From G016756615 sp035556195 (lineage in GTDB: Bacteria > Pseudomonadota > Alphaproteobacteria > Rhizobiales > Rhizobiaceae): a stretch of DNA of 64,000 nt. The stretch lies in assembly GCA_035556195.1 (NCBI GenBank), contig DATMFK010000066.1:1-64000 (forward strand), read 5' to 3'. A model generated the notes under the pieces. That model worked only from the letters and a program-made list of their open reading frames with translations, was not told the origin of the DNA and made no database searches. The translations under genes and the position numbers were made by a program. How positions within the stretch are numbered: position 1 is the stretch's first letter; every line of letters begins with the position of its first letter. This document shows, one piece after another, positions 34,420-42,215 of the stretch.

Positions 34420-34917
34420 ATGCAGCTTACAAAAGTGAAGGACGCCGATCGGCGCTGGCTGATCAAGGCGGGCAGCGCATCGCTGGTGCTGTCATTGACC
34501 GCTTGCCAGTCGGTGCTGGACGTCGGAGAGATGGCGGCCGATGCCAACAACGGCGAGACCTATCTCGCCACCATCCGTTCCGAACACGGCCTGCCGCCGC
34601 TGCATCCGGATCCGGCGCTGGAGAAGGCTGCCCTTCAGCAGGCCGCCTATATGGCCCGGAGCGGGCGCATGGATCACACAACCGGCTGGGGCAAGGATTT
34701 TGCGACCCGAATGAGGGCGAATGGCATAGAAGGCGCCGCTGCCGAGAACATCGCCTATGGCCGGATGGCGCCGGACGAACTGTTTACCCGCTGGATGAAT
34801 TCTCCGGGCCATCGCCGCAACATGCTCGACCCGCGCTTTTCTCGCTTCGGCCTCGCGTATGCGCGCGAGGCCAGGGATGCCAGCCGCCGCTACTGGGCCT
34901 TGGTTCTCGGCAGGTAG
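34420..34917 (+). CDS. CAP (SCP/PR1) domain lipoprotein
   Basis: A 165-residue protein with a lipoprotein signal: LVLSLTAC gives a lipobox with the modified Cys at residue 29. The CAP domain follows: YLATIRSEHGLPPLHPDPALEKAA, MDHTTGWGKDFATRM, ENIAYGRMAPDELFTRWMNSPGHRRNMLDPRFSRFG. The conserved CAP histidines and glutamate are present. Function of bacterial CAP lipoproteins is poorly defined; an envelope role is likely. Confidence 0.88.
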   Translation: MQLTKVKDADRRWLIKAGSASLVLSLTACQSVLDVGEMAADANNGETYLATIRSEHGLPPLHPDPALEKAALQQAAYMARSGRMDHTTGWGKDFATRMRANGIEGAAAENIAYGRMAPDELFTRWMNSPGHRRNMLDPRFSRFGLAYAREARDASRRYWALVLGR

Positions 34918-34981
34918 CCGGGCCCCCTACCGATCGTGCTCCGCCCTCGGCCGGCGACCCCGGCCGGTTCAGTTCGCGATA

Positions 34982-35209
34982 TCAATAGGGATAGAAGGGC
35001 CGGCCCCAATAGTCATACAGCTCGGCTCGTGCGTTGGCGCTGCGGTTGAGATCGATCCGCTGCATGCATTCGGCAAAGGCGTCATTACGCTTCGTGAAGC
35101 CGTAGGAGCGGCATTTCGCTTCGTCGGCGGCGCGTTGTTCTTCGGCGGTCACGCACCCGCTGACCGAGATCGCGACGACTCCAAGCAAGAACGCGTTGCG
35201 CCACATCAT
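34982..35209 (-). CDS. Small lipoprotein of unknown function
   Basis: A 75-residue protein, with MMWRNAFLLGVVAISVSGC as a signal with lipobox (VSGC, Cys near residue 19). The mature part is short and charged: TAEEQRAADEAKCRSYGFTKRNDAFAECMQRIDLNRSANARAE, ending YDYWGRPFYPY. The CRSYGF..(x)..AFAECMQ pattern is common in small rhizobial lipoproteins. Two mature cysteines could form a disulfide. The ATG at 35209 has GGGAGA upstream. A dyad lies 14 bp before the start. Confidence 0.85.
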   Translation of the reverse strand: MMWRNAFLLGVVAISVSGCVTAEEQRAADEAKCRSYGFTKRNDAFAECMQRIDLNRSANARAELYDYWGRPFYPY

Positions 35210-35222
35210 ACCGAATCTCCCG

Positions 35223-35257
35223 GCGATAAACATGAGTACAACTGTAAGGTTTATCGC
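35223..35257. promoter_or_regulatory. Nested dyad upstream of the small lipoprotein gene
   Basis: GCGATAAAC (35223-35231) and GTTTATCGC (35249-35257) are perfect 9-bp inverted repeats, and inside them lies a second dyad, TACA-AC-TGTA (35237-35246), almost on the same centre. The whole ends 14 bp before the lipoprotein start on the minus strand. It could be an operator over the promoter or a 5'-leader stem. Confidence 0.45.
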
Positions 35258-35386
35258 AGAGAAGAAAAGCCCGCGCGGCGGACGGGCGTCGCTCCGCTGG
35301 CCTTTCCGGACATGAACGACCATACCCGTCCATCTCATCCCAGAGTGTCCACCGCAAGGGCCCTCACCCCGAGGTCAGCGTGGCGG

Positions 35387-36676
35387 TCACCCTTCGCCAG
35401 GCACCAGGTGCCGCCGCGCGACGCTCGATGGCCTGCCGTTCAGCGACAGGCGCGTCTTCTGTTTCGTCCTTTCGGCCACGACCTTGCCTTTGGCGACGAC
35501 GCAGAGCCGTTCCGGGCGGAGCCGAAGCGCCTCGACCGGATTGCCGGCATCGAGGACGACGAGGCTCGCCCCCTTTCCTACCGCCAGTCCATGGTCGTCG
35601 AGCCCCATGATGGCGGCGTTGACGTTGGTGACCATGTCGAAGCACTTCTCCATATCCGCCGGGCTCGACATCTGGGCAACGTGCAATCCCATGAAGGCGA
35701 CATCGAGCATGTCGGCCGTGCCGAGGGAATACCAGGGATCGAGCACGCAATCCTGGCCCCAGCCCACGCGGATGCCGTGACGCAGCATTTCCGGAACGCG
35801 GGTCAGCCCGCGCCGCTTCGGGTAGGTGTCATGACGCCCCTGCAGCATGATGTTGATCAGCGGGTTGGAGATCACCGAGACCTGGGCTTCAGCAATCAGC
35901 GGAAGGAGCTTCGAGACGTAGTAATTGTCCATGGAATGCATGGAAGTGAGGTGCGAGCCGGCCACCCTGCCCTGCAGTCCGAGACGCTGCGTCTCGTAGG
36001 CGAGCTGTTCGATGTGGCGCGAATGCGGATCGTCCGTCTCATCGCAATGCATGTCGACCATGAGCCCGCGCTCCGCGGCGACCTCGCAAAGTTCGGTGAC
36101 GGAGCGACGGCCGTCCTCCATTGTGCGCTCGAAATGCGGGATGCCGCCGACGACATCGACCCCCATGTCGAGCGCCCGGACCGTATTCTCGCGTGCTGTC
36201 GGGAAGCGATAGAGGCCATCCTGGGGGAAAGCGACAAGTTGGAGATCGAGATAGGGCGCGACCTGCTTCTTTACGTCGAGCAGCGCCTCGACCGCGAGGA
36301 GCCGGTCGTCGCAGACATCAACATGGGTACGGATGGCGAGCAGGCCCATCGATACGGCCCAGTCGCAATAGTCGAGTGCACGCTGCCGCACCGCCTCATG
36401 CGTGAGCAACGGCTTCAATTCTCCCCATAGGGCGATGCCTTCCAACAGGGTGCCCGATTTGTTGATGCGCGGGAGCCCCAGAGAAAGGGTCGCGTCCATG
36501 TGGAAATGCGGGTCGACAAAGGGGGGCGACACGAGATCGCCGGCCGCGTCTATCACCCGGCCCGCCTCGGCATCGATCCTGGGCTCGATCGCCGCGATCC
36601 TGTCGCCCTTGATGCCGATATCGGCGACACGGCCATCCGGCAGCGTGCCACCTTTGACGAGAATGTCGAAGCTCAT
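35387..36676 (-). CDS. Cytosine deaminase-like amidohydrolase
   Basis: A 429-residue metal-dependent amidohydrolase close to CodA. Metal and catalytic motifs: VDPHFHMDATLSLG (HxH), MHCDETDDPHSRH (CodA-type HCDE), SHLTSMHSMDN and the aspartate in GWGQDCVLDPWYSLG. CodA turns cytosine to uracil; relatives act on isoguanine, creatinine or triazines. It is coupled by ATGA to the permease of a nucleoside/base-type transporter, which supports a nucleobase-like substrate. Start MSFDILVKGG at 36676. Confidence 0.88.
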   Translation of the reverse strand: MSFDILVKGGTLPDGRVADIGIKGDRIAAIEPRIDAEAGRVIDAAGDLVSPPFVDPHFHMDATLSLGLPRINKSGTLLEGIALWGELKPLLTHEAVRQRALDYCDWAVSMGLLAIRTHVDVCDDRLLAVEALLDVKKQVAPYLDLQLVAFPQDGLYRFPTARENTVRALDMGVDVVGGIPHFERTMEDGRRSVTELCEVAAERGLMVDMHCDETDDPHSRHIEQLAYETQRLGLQGRVAGSHLTSMHSMDNYYVSKLLPLIAEAQVSVISNPLINIMLQGRHDTYPKRRGLTRVPEMLRHGIRVGWGQDCVLDPWYSLGTADMLDVAFMGLHVAQMSSPADMEKCFDMVTNVNAAIMGLDDHGLAVGKGASLVVLDAGNPVEALRLRPERLCVVAKGKVVAERTKQKTRLSLNGRPSSVARRHLVPGEG

Positions 36677-37614
36677 CTTTCGCCTTTCTGATAGGGAACC
36701 ATCAGCGCCTTCGGATAGGTGGCGCGGCGCGCCACCAGGATCAACGCCAGGATCGACAGCGCGTAGGGCATCATCAGGAACACCTGGTAGGGCACGAGGC
36801 CGCCGGAAAGCTGCTGGAGCCTGATCTGGTAGGCATCGAAGGCCGCGAACAGAATTGCGCCAAGCAGCGCCTTGCCAGGGCGCCACGAACCGAAAACGAC
36901 GAGCGCGATGCAGATCCAGCCGCGACCGTTGATCATCTCGAAGAAGAAGGAATTGAAAGCCGACATGGTCAGGAACGCGCCGCCGACGGCCATCAATGCG
37001 CTCCCCGCCACGACCGCGCCGATGCGAATGCCGGTGACGCTAATGCCCTGAGCCTCGACGGCCGACGGGTTCTCGCCCACGGCCCGGACCGCCAGGCCAA
37101 GTGGAGTACGGTAGAGCGCCCAGGCCACCACGCCGACTGTGATGAAGGCGAGATAGGTGAGCGGCGTCTGCGAGAACAGGGCTTCGCCGAGGACCGGGAT
37201 TTTCGACAGACCCGGGATGGGCCAAGGCTGGAACGGCTCGATCTTCGGCGGGGATGTGACTTCCGGTAGTGCGAGGCGATAGGTGAAATAGGTGAGGCTC
37301 GTCGCGAGCAGCGTGATCCCGATGCCAACAACATGCTGGGACAGGCCAAGCGGCACCGTCAGCACGGCATGGAGAAGGCCGAACATGCCGCCGGCGAGCG
37401 CGGACACGAGCACCCCTGTCCACAGGTCGCCGCCCGAATAGACGGTGAACCAGCCGGCGAAGGCGCCCGCCGTCATGATGCCTTCGATGCCAAGATTGAG
37501 GACGCCCGCGCGCTCACAGATCAGCTCACCCATCGTGGCGAAGATCAGCGGCGAGGCGATGCGGATCGCGGCGACCCAGAAGGACGCGGTGAAGAGGATT
37601 TCCAGCGCGTCCAC
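36673..37614 (-). CDS. Nucleoside/base ABC transporter permease (NupQ-like)
   Basis: A 313-residue inner-membrane permease of the BPD-type branch used with BMP-family binding proteins. It opens FWVAAIRIASPLIFATMGELICERAGVLNLGIEG, the family signature, and has RAVGENPSAVEAQGISV as the coupling loop. It pairs with the permease encoded upstream, 70 bp away. Final transporter gene before the deaminase. Confidence 0.91.
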   Translation of the reverse strand: MDALEILFTASFWVAAIRIASPLIFATMGELICERAGVLNLGIEGIMTAGAFAGWFTVYSGGDLWTGVLVSALAGGMFGLLHAVLTVPLGLSQHVVGIGITLLATSLTYFTYRLALPEVTSPPKIEPFQPWPIPGLSKIPVLGEALFSQTPLTYLAFITVGVVAWALYRTPLGLAVRAVGENPSAVEAQGISVTGIRIGAVVAGSALMAVGGAFLTMSAFNSFFFEMINGRGWICIALVVFGSWRPGKALLGAILFAAFDAYQIRLQQLSGGLVPYQVFLMMPYALSILALILVARRATYPKALMVPYQKGER

Positions 37615-37684
37615 TAGAGTTGCTCCGCGCTTGCGTCAGGAGACTTCCCTGGATGGCGCCAAGCCCCCAGGATTGCGGAAGGCA

Positions 37685-38734
37685 TCATTTCCACCTCACC
37701 CGAAAGCGCGTCAGCAGGATCGCCGTCACCATGGTGAGCAAGGCCGTGGCGGTCATGACATCGGCGATATAGCTCGGCACGCCGGCCGCTCGGCTCATGG
37801 CATCGGCGCCGACGAAAATGCCAGCGACGAAGATGGCCGAAACCACGACGCCGAGCGGATTGAGCATGGCGAGCATTGCGACCACGACGCCGGAATAGCC
37901 GTAGCCGGGCGACAGATCGAGCGTGAGGTTGCCCTTCAGGCCCGCGACCTCCGAGAAGCCGGCCAAGGCTGCGAGCCCCCCCGAGAGCAGAGCCGTCTTG
38001 GCGAGCACGGGATTGACAGGAATGCCTGCAAAGCGCGCCGCTTCACGGTTGTGGCCGACGGCCCTCATCTCGTAGCCGAGCGCAGTCTTCTTCATCACCA
38101 CCCAGACCGCCAGGGCGGACAAGAGGGCGAGGACGAAACCATAGTGCAAGCGCTTGCCCCGGATGATGCGCGGCAGCTGCGCGTCGGCGATGATCTTTGG
38201 CGATTGCGGCCAGCCCAGCCCCATCGGATCCTTAAGCGGCCCCTCGAGCAGCATCGACACGAAGAGCAGCACGATGAAATTGAGGAGCAATGTCGTGACC
38301 ACCTCGTCGACGCCGAAGCGCGTCTTGAGGACCGCCGGACCGAGCAGGAGCAGCGCCCCGGCCGCCATCGCGGAAATGGCGATCGCCGGCAGGAGCAGGA
38401 CCGAAGGCAAGGGAAGCGCCCCGGTGCCAAGCACCGCGGTGACGACGGCGCCGATATAAAGCTGCGCTTCGGCGCCGATGTTCCAGAGCTTCGCCCGGAA
38501 GGCCACGGCAACGGCGAGGCCCGTGAAAATCAGCGGCGTGGCACGGGTCAAGGTCTCAAGTGCCGCGAATTGCGACCCGGCGGCGCCTTTCAGCACGAGA
38601 TAGAAGACCGAGAATGGGGACGCGCCCGCGGCGAGCACCAGCAACGCCGTGATGACCAGCGTCGCCGCAATGGCACCGAGCGGGAAGAGCAGGAGGACAG
38701 CCAGCGACGGCGCGGGCTTGGGCTCAAGCCGCAT
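37685..38734 (-). CDS. Nucleoside/base ABC transporter permease (NupP-like)
   Basis: A 349-residue permease with about nine membrane segments. The family signature is FRAKLWNIGAEAQLYIGAV, and the coupling loop is MRAVGHNREAARFAGIPV. The ATG at 38734 is preferred to one six codons earlier because GGAGG lies 9-10 nt upstream of it. It overlaps the ATPase end by 11 bp. Confidence 0.91.
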   Translation of the reverse strand: MRLEPKPAPSLAVLLLFPLGAIAATLVITALLVLAAGASPFSVFYLVLKGAAGSQFAALETLTRATPLIFTGLAVAVAFRAKLWNIGAEAQLYIGAVVTAVLGTGALPLPSVLLLPAIAISAMAAGALLLLGPAVLKTRFGVDEVVTTLLLNFIVLLFVSMLLEGPLKDPMGLGWPQSPKIIADAQLPRIIRGKRLHYGFVLALLSALAVWVVMKKTALGYEMRAVGHNREAARFAGIPVNPVLAKTALLSGGLAALAGFSEVAGLKGNLTLDLSPGYGYSGVVVAMLAMLNPLGVVVSAIFVAGIFVGADAMSRAAGVPSYIADVMTATALLTMVTAILLTRFRVRWK

Positions 38735-40277
38735 GACGAGCCACCTCCGCATGTCCGGCCATCAGTTCTCCCAACTCGCGGATCGATCGCTCGCCGCGCG
38801 CCGAGGGTGTAGACAGCCTGCCTTTCGACATCACGACGACGCGGTCGGAAAGGGCCAGGATCTCTTCCAGGTCTTCCGAGATCAACAGTATCGCGGCGCC
38901 GCGCTCGCGCGCCTCGAGAAGCTTGCGATGGACATAGGCGACCGCTCCCACATCGAGGCCCCGCGTCGGCTGATTGGCGAGGATGATCGAGGGCTCCGCA
39001 TCGAGGACCCGTCCAAGGATCAGCTTCTGCATGTTGCCCCCGGAAAGCAGCCGGATACGCGCTTCGGGCGAGGGACATTTTACGTCGTAATCCCGGATGA
39101 CCGCGGCCGCGAAGTTTCGCGCGGCGCTCCAGTCGAGAAAACCGCGGCGATTGAAGCGGGACGAACGGTATTGCTCCGAGATGACATTCTCGGTGACGCT
39201 CATGTCGCCGATCGTGCCGACGGCGTGGCGATCCTCGGGAATGCGGCCGATGCCGCCGCTGAGCGCGATGCGCGGAGACCAGTCGCGCGCCGCCGCTCCG
39301 CCCAGCACGATCTCGCCGTCCGACGGCATGACGGTCCCCGAGATCACGCCCGCGAGCGCGGACTGACCGTTGCCGGAAACGCCGGCCAGGCCGGTGATCT
39401 CGCCGCCTCGAAGGGCCAGGGACACGGCTTCGAGCCTCGCACCCGTGCCTCCGGATTGCGTGGAAACGTCCCTCAACTCTAGCAAGGGTGGGCCGAGACG
39501 CAGCGGGCTGACCGGAGGCGAGACGACTTCCTGGCCGACCATCAAAGCAGCCAGTTCGGCACGGCTGACGCCGGCCGTCGGCCGCTCTCCCGCAAGCTTG
39601 CCGCCGCGCAGCACCAGGACGCGGTCGCTCACGGCCATGACCTCGTTCAGCTTGTGAGAAATGAAGATGATCGACAGCCCATTGGCCACAAGGAGCTTGA
39701 GCGTGCGAAACAGCGCCTCTGTCTCGCCCGGCGTGAGAACGGCAGTCGGCTCGTCCAGGATGAGGATCCGCGCGTCCCGGTAGAGAGCCTTCAATATTTC
39801 GACCCGCTGCCGTTCACCGACGGACAGCGAAGCAATGACCGCCGACGGCTCCACCGCCAGGCCGAAATCGACGGAGAGGTTTCGGATGCGCTCGCGCGCC
39901 GCCGCACGATTGAGACGTGGTCGCCATAGGGCCTCGGTCCCGAGCGCGATATTCTCCGTGACGGTCATGTTGTCCGCCAGCGTAAAATGCTGATGGACCA
40001 TGCCGATGCCGGCCGATAGGGCCGCCTTGGGATCGCCGGGCGGCAAGTGCCTTCCGAATGCCTCGACAGTCCCCTCATCGGCGACATAGTGGCCGAAGAG
40101 AATGTTCATCAGGGTTGTCTTGCCTGCGCCATTCTCGCCCAGAAGCGCGATCACCTCGCCCTTGCCCAGTTCGAATGAGATGGCGTCATTGGCAACCAGC
40201 GGGCCGAATCGCTTGGTGATCCCGGTCAGGCGCAGGACCGGTTCACTGTTCTGGCTGCTCGAGCTCGGCTGGATCAT
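38724..40277 (-). CDS. Nucleoside/base ABC transporter ATP-binding protein, double ATPase (NupO-like)
   Basis: A 517-residue protein with two ABC units. The first is complete: Walker A LLGENGAGKTTLMNILFG, signature LSVGERQRVEILKAL, Walker B ILILDEPTAVLTPGE. The second is degenerate, as usual in this family: Walker A GVSGNGQSALAGVIS lacks the lysine, signature LSGGNMQKLILGRV, then LANQPTRGLDVGA. The start MIQPSSSSQ at 40277 has GGAAG upstream. It lies 115 bp after the binding-protein gene, with a hairpin between them. Confidence 0.93.
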   Translation of the reverse strand: MIQPSSSSQNSEPVLRLTGITKRFGPLVANDAISFELGKGEVIALLGENGAGKTTLMNILFGHYVADEGTVEAFGRHLPPGDPKAALSAGIGMVHQHFTLADNMTVTENIALGTEALWRPRLNRAAARERIRNLSVDFGLAVEPSAVIASLSVGERQRVEILKALYRDARILILDEPTAVLTPGETEALFRTLKLLVANGLSIIFISHKLNEVMAVSDRVLVLRGGKLAGERPTAGVSRAELAALMVGQEVVSPPVSPLRLGPPLLELRDVSTQSGGTGARLEAVSLALRGGEITGLAGVSGNGQSALAGVISGTVMPSDGEIVLGGAAARDWSPRIALSGGIGRIPEDRHAVGTIGDMSVTENVISEQYRSSRFNRRGFLDWSAARNFAAAVIRDYDVKCPSPEARIRLLSGGNMQKLILGRVLDAEPSIILANQPTRGLDVGAVAYVHRKLLEARERGAAILLISEDLEEILALSDRVVVMSKGRLSTPSARGERSIRELGELMAGHAEVARHAA

Positions 40278-40330
40278 CAAGGGACTTCCATCGCGGCACA
40301 TTCCCGGTAGGACAGCCGCGAGACATCGAC

Positions 40331-40356
40331 AAGGGGTGGAATAGCTCCCACCCCTT
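40331..40356 (-). terminator. Hairpin between binding-protein and ATPase genes (nucleoside operon)
   Basis: Arms AAGGGGTGG (40331-40339) and CCACCCCTT (40348-40356) pair perfectly over 9 bp with an 8-base loop. It lies 36 bp after the BMP binding-protein stop. It probably protects the first-gene mRNA or stops part of the transcripts, giving more binding protein than membrane parts. No U-run follows. Confidence 0.55.
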
Positions 40357-40392
40357 ACTGTGCTCGACGTTGCCCATCAAGACGGTGGGCGA

Positions 40393-41421
40393 TCAACTCG
40401 ACTTCGGCTCGCCGTCGTTGATCTCGACGACGAAGGAGCCGTCCTTGATGGCCTTTTCCTTCTCGGCAACCTTCGCCTTGATCTCGTCAGGCACCTTGGA
40501 CTCGAACGTCCCCAGCGGCGCCAGCGAGCAGCCTCCGTTCTTCATGAAGGAATAGACACCGTAGTCGGCGGCCTTGAAGGTGCCGGCATTGACCTCGGCA
40601 ACCGCCTTGGCAAGGGTCGGTTCGAAATGCCAGAGCGCCGAGGCGACGACCGTGTCGGGGTAGTCGGCCTGAGTGTCGATGACATTGCCGATCGCCAGCA
40701 CACCCTTTTCCTTGGCTGCGTCAGAGACGCCGAAACGCTCGGCATAGAGCAGGTCTGCGCCGCCGTCGATCTGGGCGAATGCCGTCTCTTTGGCCTTGGG
40801 CGGATCGAACCAGGAACCGATGAAGGAGACCTGGAACTTCGCATCGGGTGCGCTCTCCTTCACGCCGGCCATGAAAGCGTTCATGAGGCGGTTGACCTCG
40901 GGAATCGGATAGCCGCCGACCATGCCGATGTTCTTCGACTTGGTCATGGCGCCGGCAATGATGCCGGAAAGATAGGAGGCATCCTGTATGTAGTTGTCGA
41001 ACACCGCGAAATTGGGCAGCGCGTCGTCCGGCTTGAAGCTGGAGCCCGCGAGAAAGGCGATGTCGGGATAATCCTGCGCGACACTGCGTGCAGCATCCTC
41101 GACGCCGAACACCTCGCCGATGATCAGCTTGTGGCCGGCCTCGCAATATTCCCGCATCACGCGTTCGTAGTCGTTGTTCGACGTATTCTCCGAATAGACA
41201 TATTCGATCTCGCCGCGTTCCTTGGCAGCAGTCGCGGCCTTGTGGAGACGGCTCACCCACTGCTGTTCGACGGGAACGGTGTAGACGGCGGCGACCTTTA
41301 CCGGATCGGCGGCGAGTACCCTCGACGGGAAGGTCCCGAGCGCCGCGAGCGCCGTACCGGCACCAGCCGCCTTGAGCAGGGAGCGGCGAGAAATGAAGGA
41401 GGGGGCAAGTTGGAATGCCAT
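40393..41421 (-). CDS. BMP family ABC transporter substrate-binding protein
   Basis: A 342-residue periplasmic protein of the basic membrane protein (BMP/Med) family, which binds nucleosides and bases. It has a twin-arginine-type signal, SRRSLLKAAGAG, with Arg12-Arg13, and a hydrophobic stretch ending FPSRVLA. The mature part has KVAAVYTVPVEQQWVSRLHKA, YVYSENTSNNDYERV and LIIGEVFGVEDAA. It is first in the operon of transporter and deaminase. Confidence 0.92.
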   Translation of the reverse strand: MAFQLAPSFISRRSLLKAAGAGTALAALGTFPSRVLAADPVKVAAVYTVPVEQQWVSRLHKAATAAKERGEIEYVYSENTSNNDYERVMREYCEAGHKLIIGEVFGVEDAARSVAQDYPDIAFLAGSSFKPDDALPNFAVFDNYIQDASYLSGIIAGAMTKSKNIGMVGGYPIPEVNRLMNAFMAGVKESAPDAKFQVSFIGSWFDPPKAKETAFAQIDGGADLLYAERFGVSDAAKEKGVLAIGNVIDTQADYPDTVVASALWHFEPTLAKAVAEVNAGTFKAADYGVYSFMKNGGCSLAPLGTFESKVPDEIKAKVAEKEKAIKDGSFVVEINDGEPKSS

Positions 41422-41532
41422 GGTGTTCGACCTCTGGTTTACGAGTTCTTCCGAATGATCCCGTCGCTATTATTTGATTCGACGGTAGGCGAAATCCCGA
41501 ACACCGGCAATTCGTTCGAGGCCACCCGATAT

Positions 41533-42084
41533 CTAGAAGCCGGCCCCCATGCCGAGGAGGATGATATAGGCGACCACCGTCACGATGAGCGATCGGAACG
41601 ACAAGGCGACCAGCCGGTACTTCGACCGGTTGATCGCCGACAGGTTGTCGACATTGCCGATATACTCGCGGAAAAGGTACTCTGGGTCACCCGTGTCGTG
41701 GGCGGCGATGAAGGCCGCGCGGTTGGTCGGCCATCCACCCCAGTAGAGCGATGTGGAAGTGGAGCGATGGCGTGGCAGCACGACCATGATCGATGAGACC
41801 ATCGATACGATCGCCGAAATGGCCAGCGCTGCCGAGAAAACGATCACGACAGGGTCGCCGGCGAGGTACCGATTGAGCGTGAAGACGCCCCTTCCCTCGG
41901 TGGACGACACGAGGAAGGCTATCATGAAGGTGAAGATGTAGGCCGCCTTCTGGTCGGCGATGCGAATCTGGTCGTAGAAGACGTCGTTTATCTTGCGCAA
42001 GTGATCGAGATAAAGTTTCGGATCCTTCGGCAAGACCAATGTCGACGCCTCTACCGCTTGCGGCTGATCCTGAACTGCCCTCAT
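41533..42084 (-). CDS. Pycsar effector-like membrane protein (DUF5706 type)
   Basis: A 183-residue protein. The N-terminal cytoplasmic helix YLDHLRKINDVFYDQIRIADQKAAYIF (24-51) matches the start of the PycTM/DUF5706 effector family, whose members in Pycsar defence respond to cyclic nucleotides. Membrane segments are near 45-62, 78-102 and 157-178; a soluble loop with YWGGWPTNRAAFIAAHD and DPEYLFREYIGNVDNLSAINRSKYR lies between the last two. It diverges from the FecR-barrel and cyclase genes with a 131-bp spacer. Start MRAVQD at 42084 has GGGGA upstream; MGRGLRM at 42102 is possible. The family assignment is from memory of its motifs. Confidence 0.72.
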   Translation of the reverse strand: MRAVQDQPQAVEASTLVLPKDPKLYLDHLRKINDVFYDQIRIADQKAAYIFTFMIAFLVSSTEGRGVFTLNRYLAGDPVVIVFSAALAISAIVSMVSSIMVVLPRHRSTSTSLYWGGWPTNRAAFIAAHDTGDPEYLFREYIGNVDNLSAINRSKYRLVALSFRSLIVTVVAYIILLGMGAGF

Positions 42085-42154
42085 TCGAAGTCCCCGCCCC
42101 ATGTAGTTTTTCACCCATTGTTTGCCGCACAACAGAAACAACCGCAACGAAAAC

Positions 42155-42183
42155 TTGACTCCAAAATTTGTTTGGTTGCATAC
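42155..42183 (+). promoter_or_regulatory. Candidate promoter of the FecR-cyclase gene pair
   Basis: TTGACT (42155-42160) is followed after 17 bp by GCATAC (42178-42183), a weak -10, in an AT-richer patch than the surrounding DNA. It lies 33 bp upstream of the FecR-protein start. No second, leftward promoter could be defined. Confidence 0.4.
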
Positions 42184-42215
42184 CTTTTGCGGCAGAGGGA
42201 ACAAGACAAGAAAAC

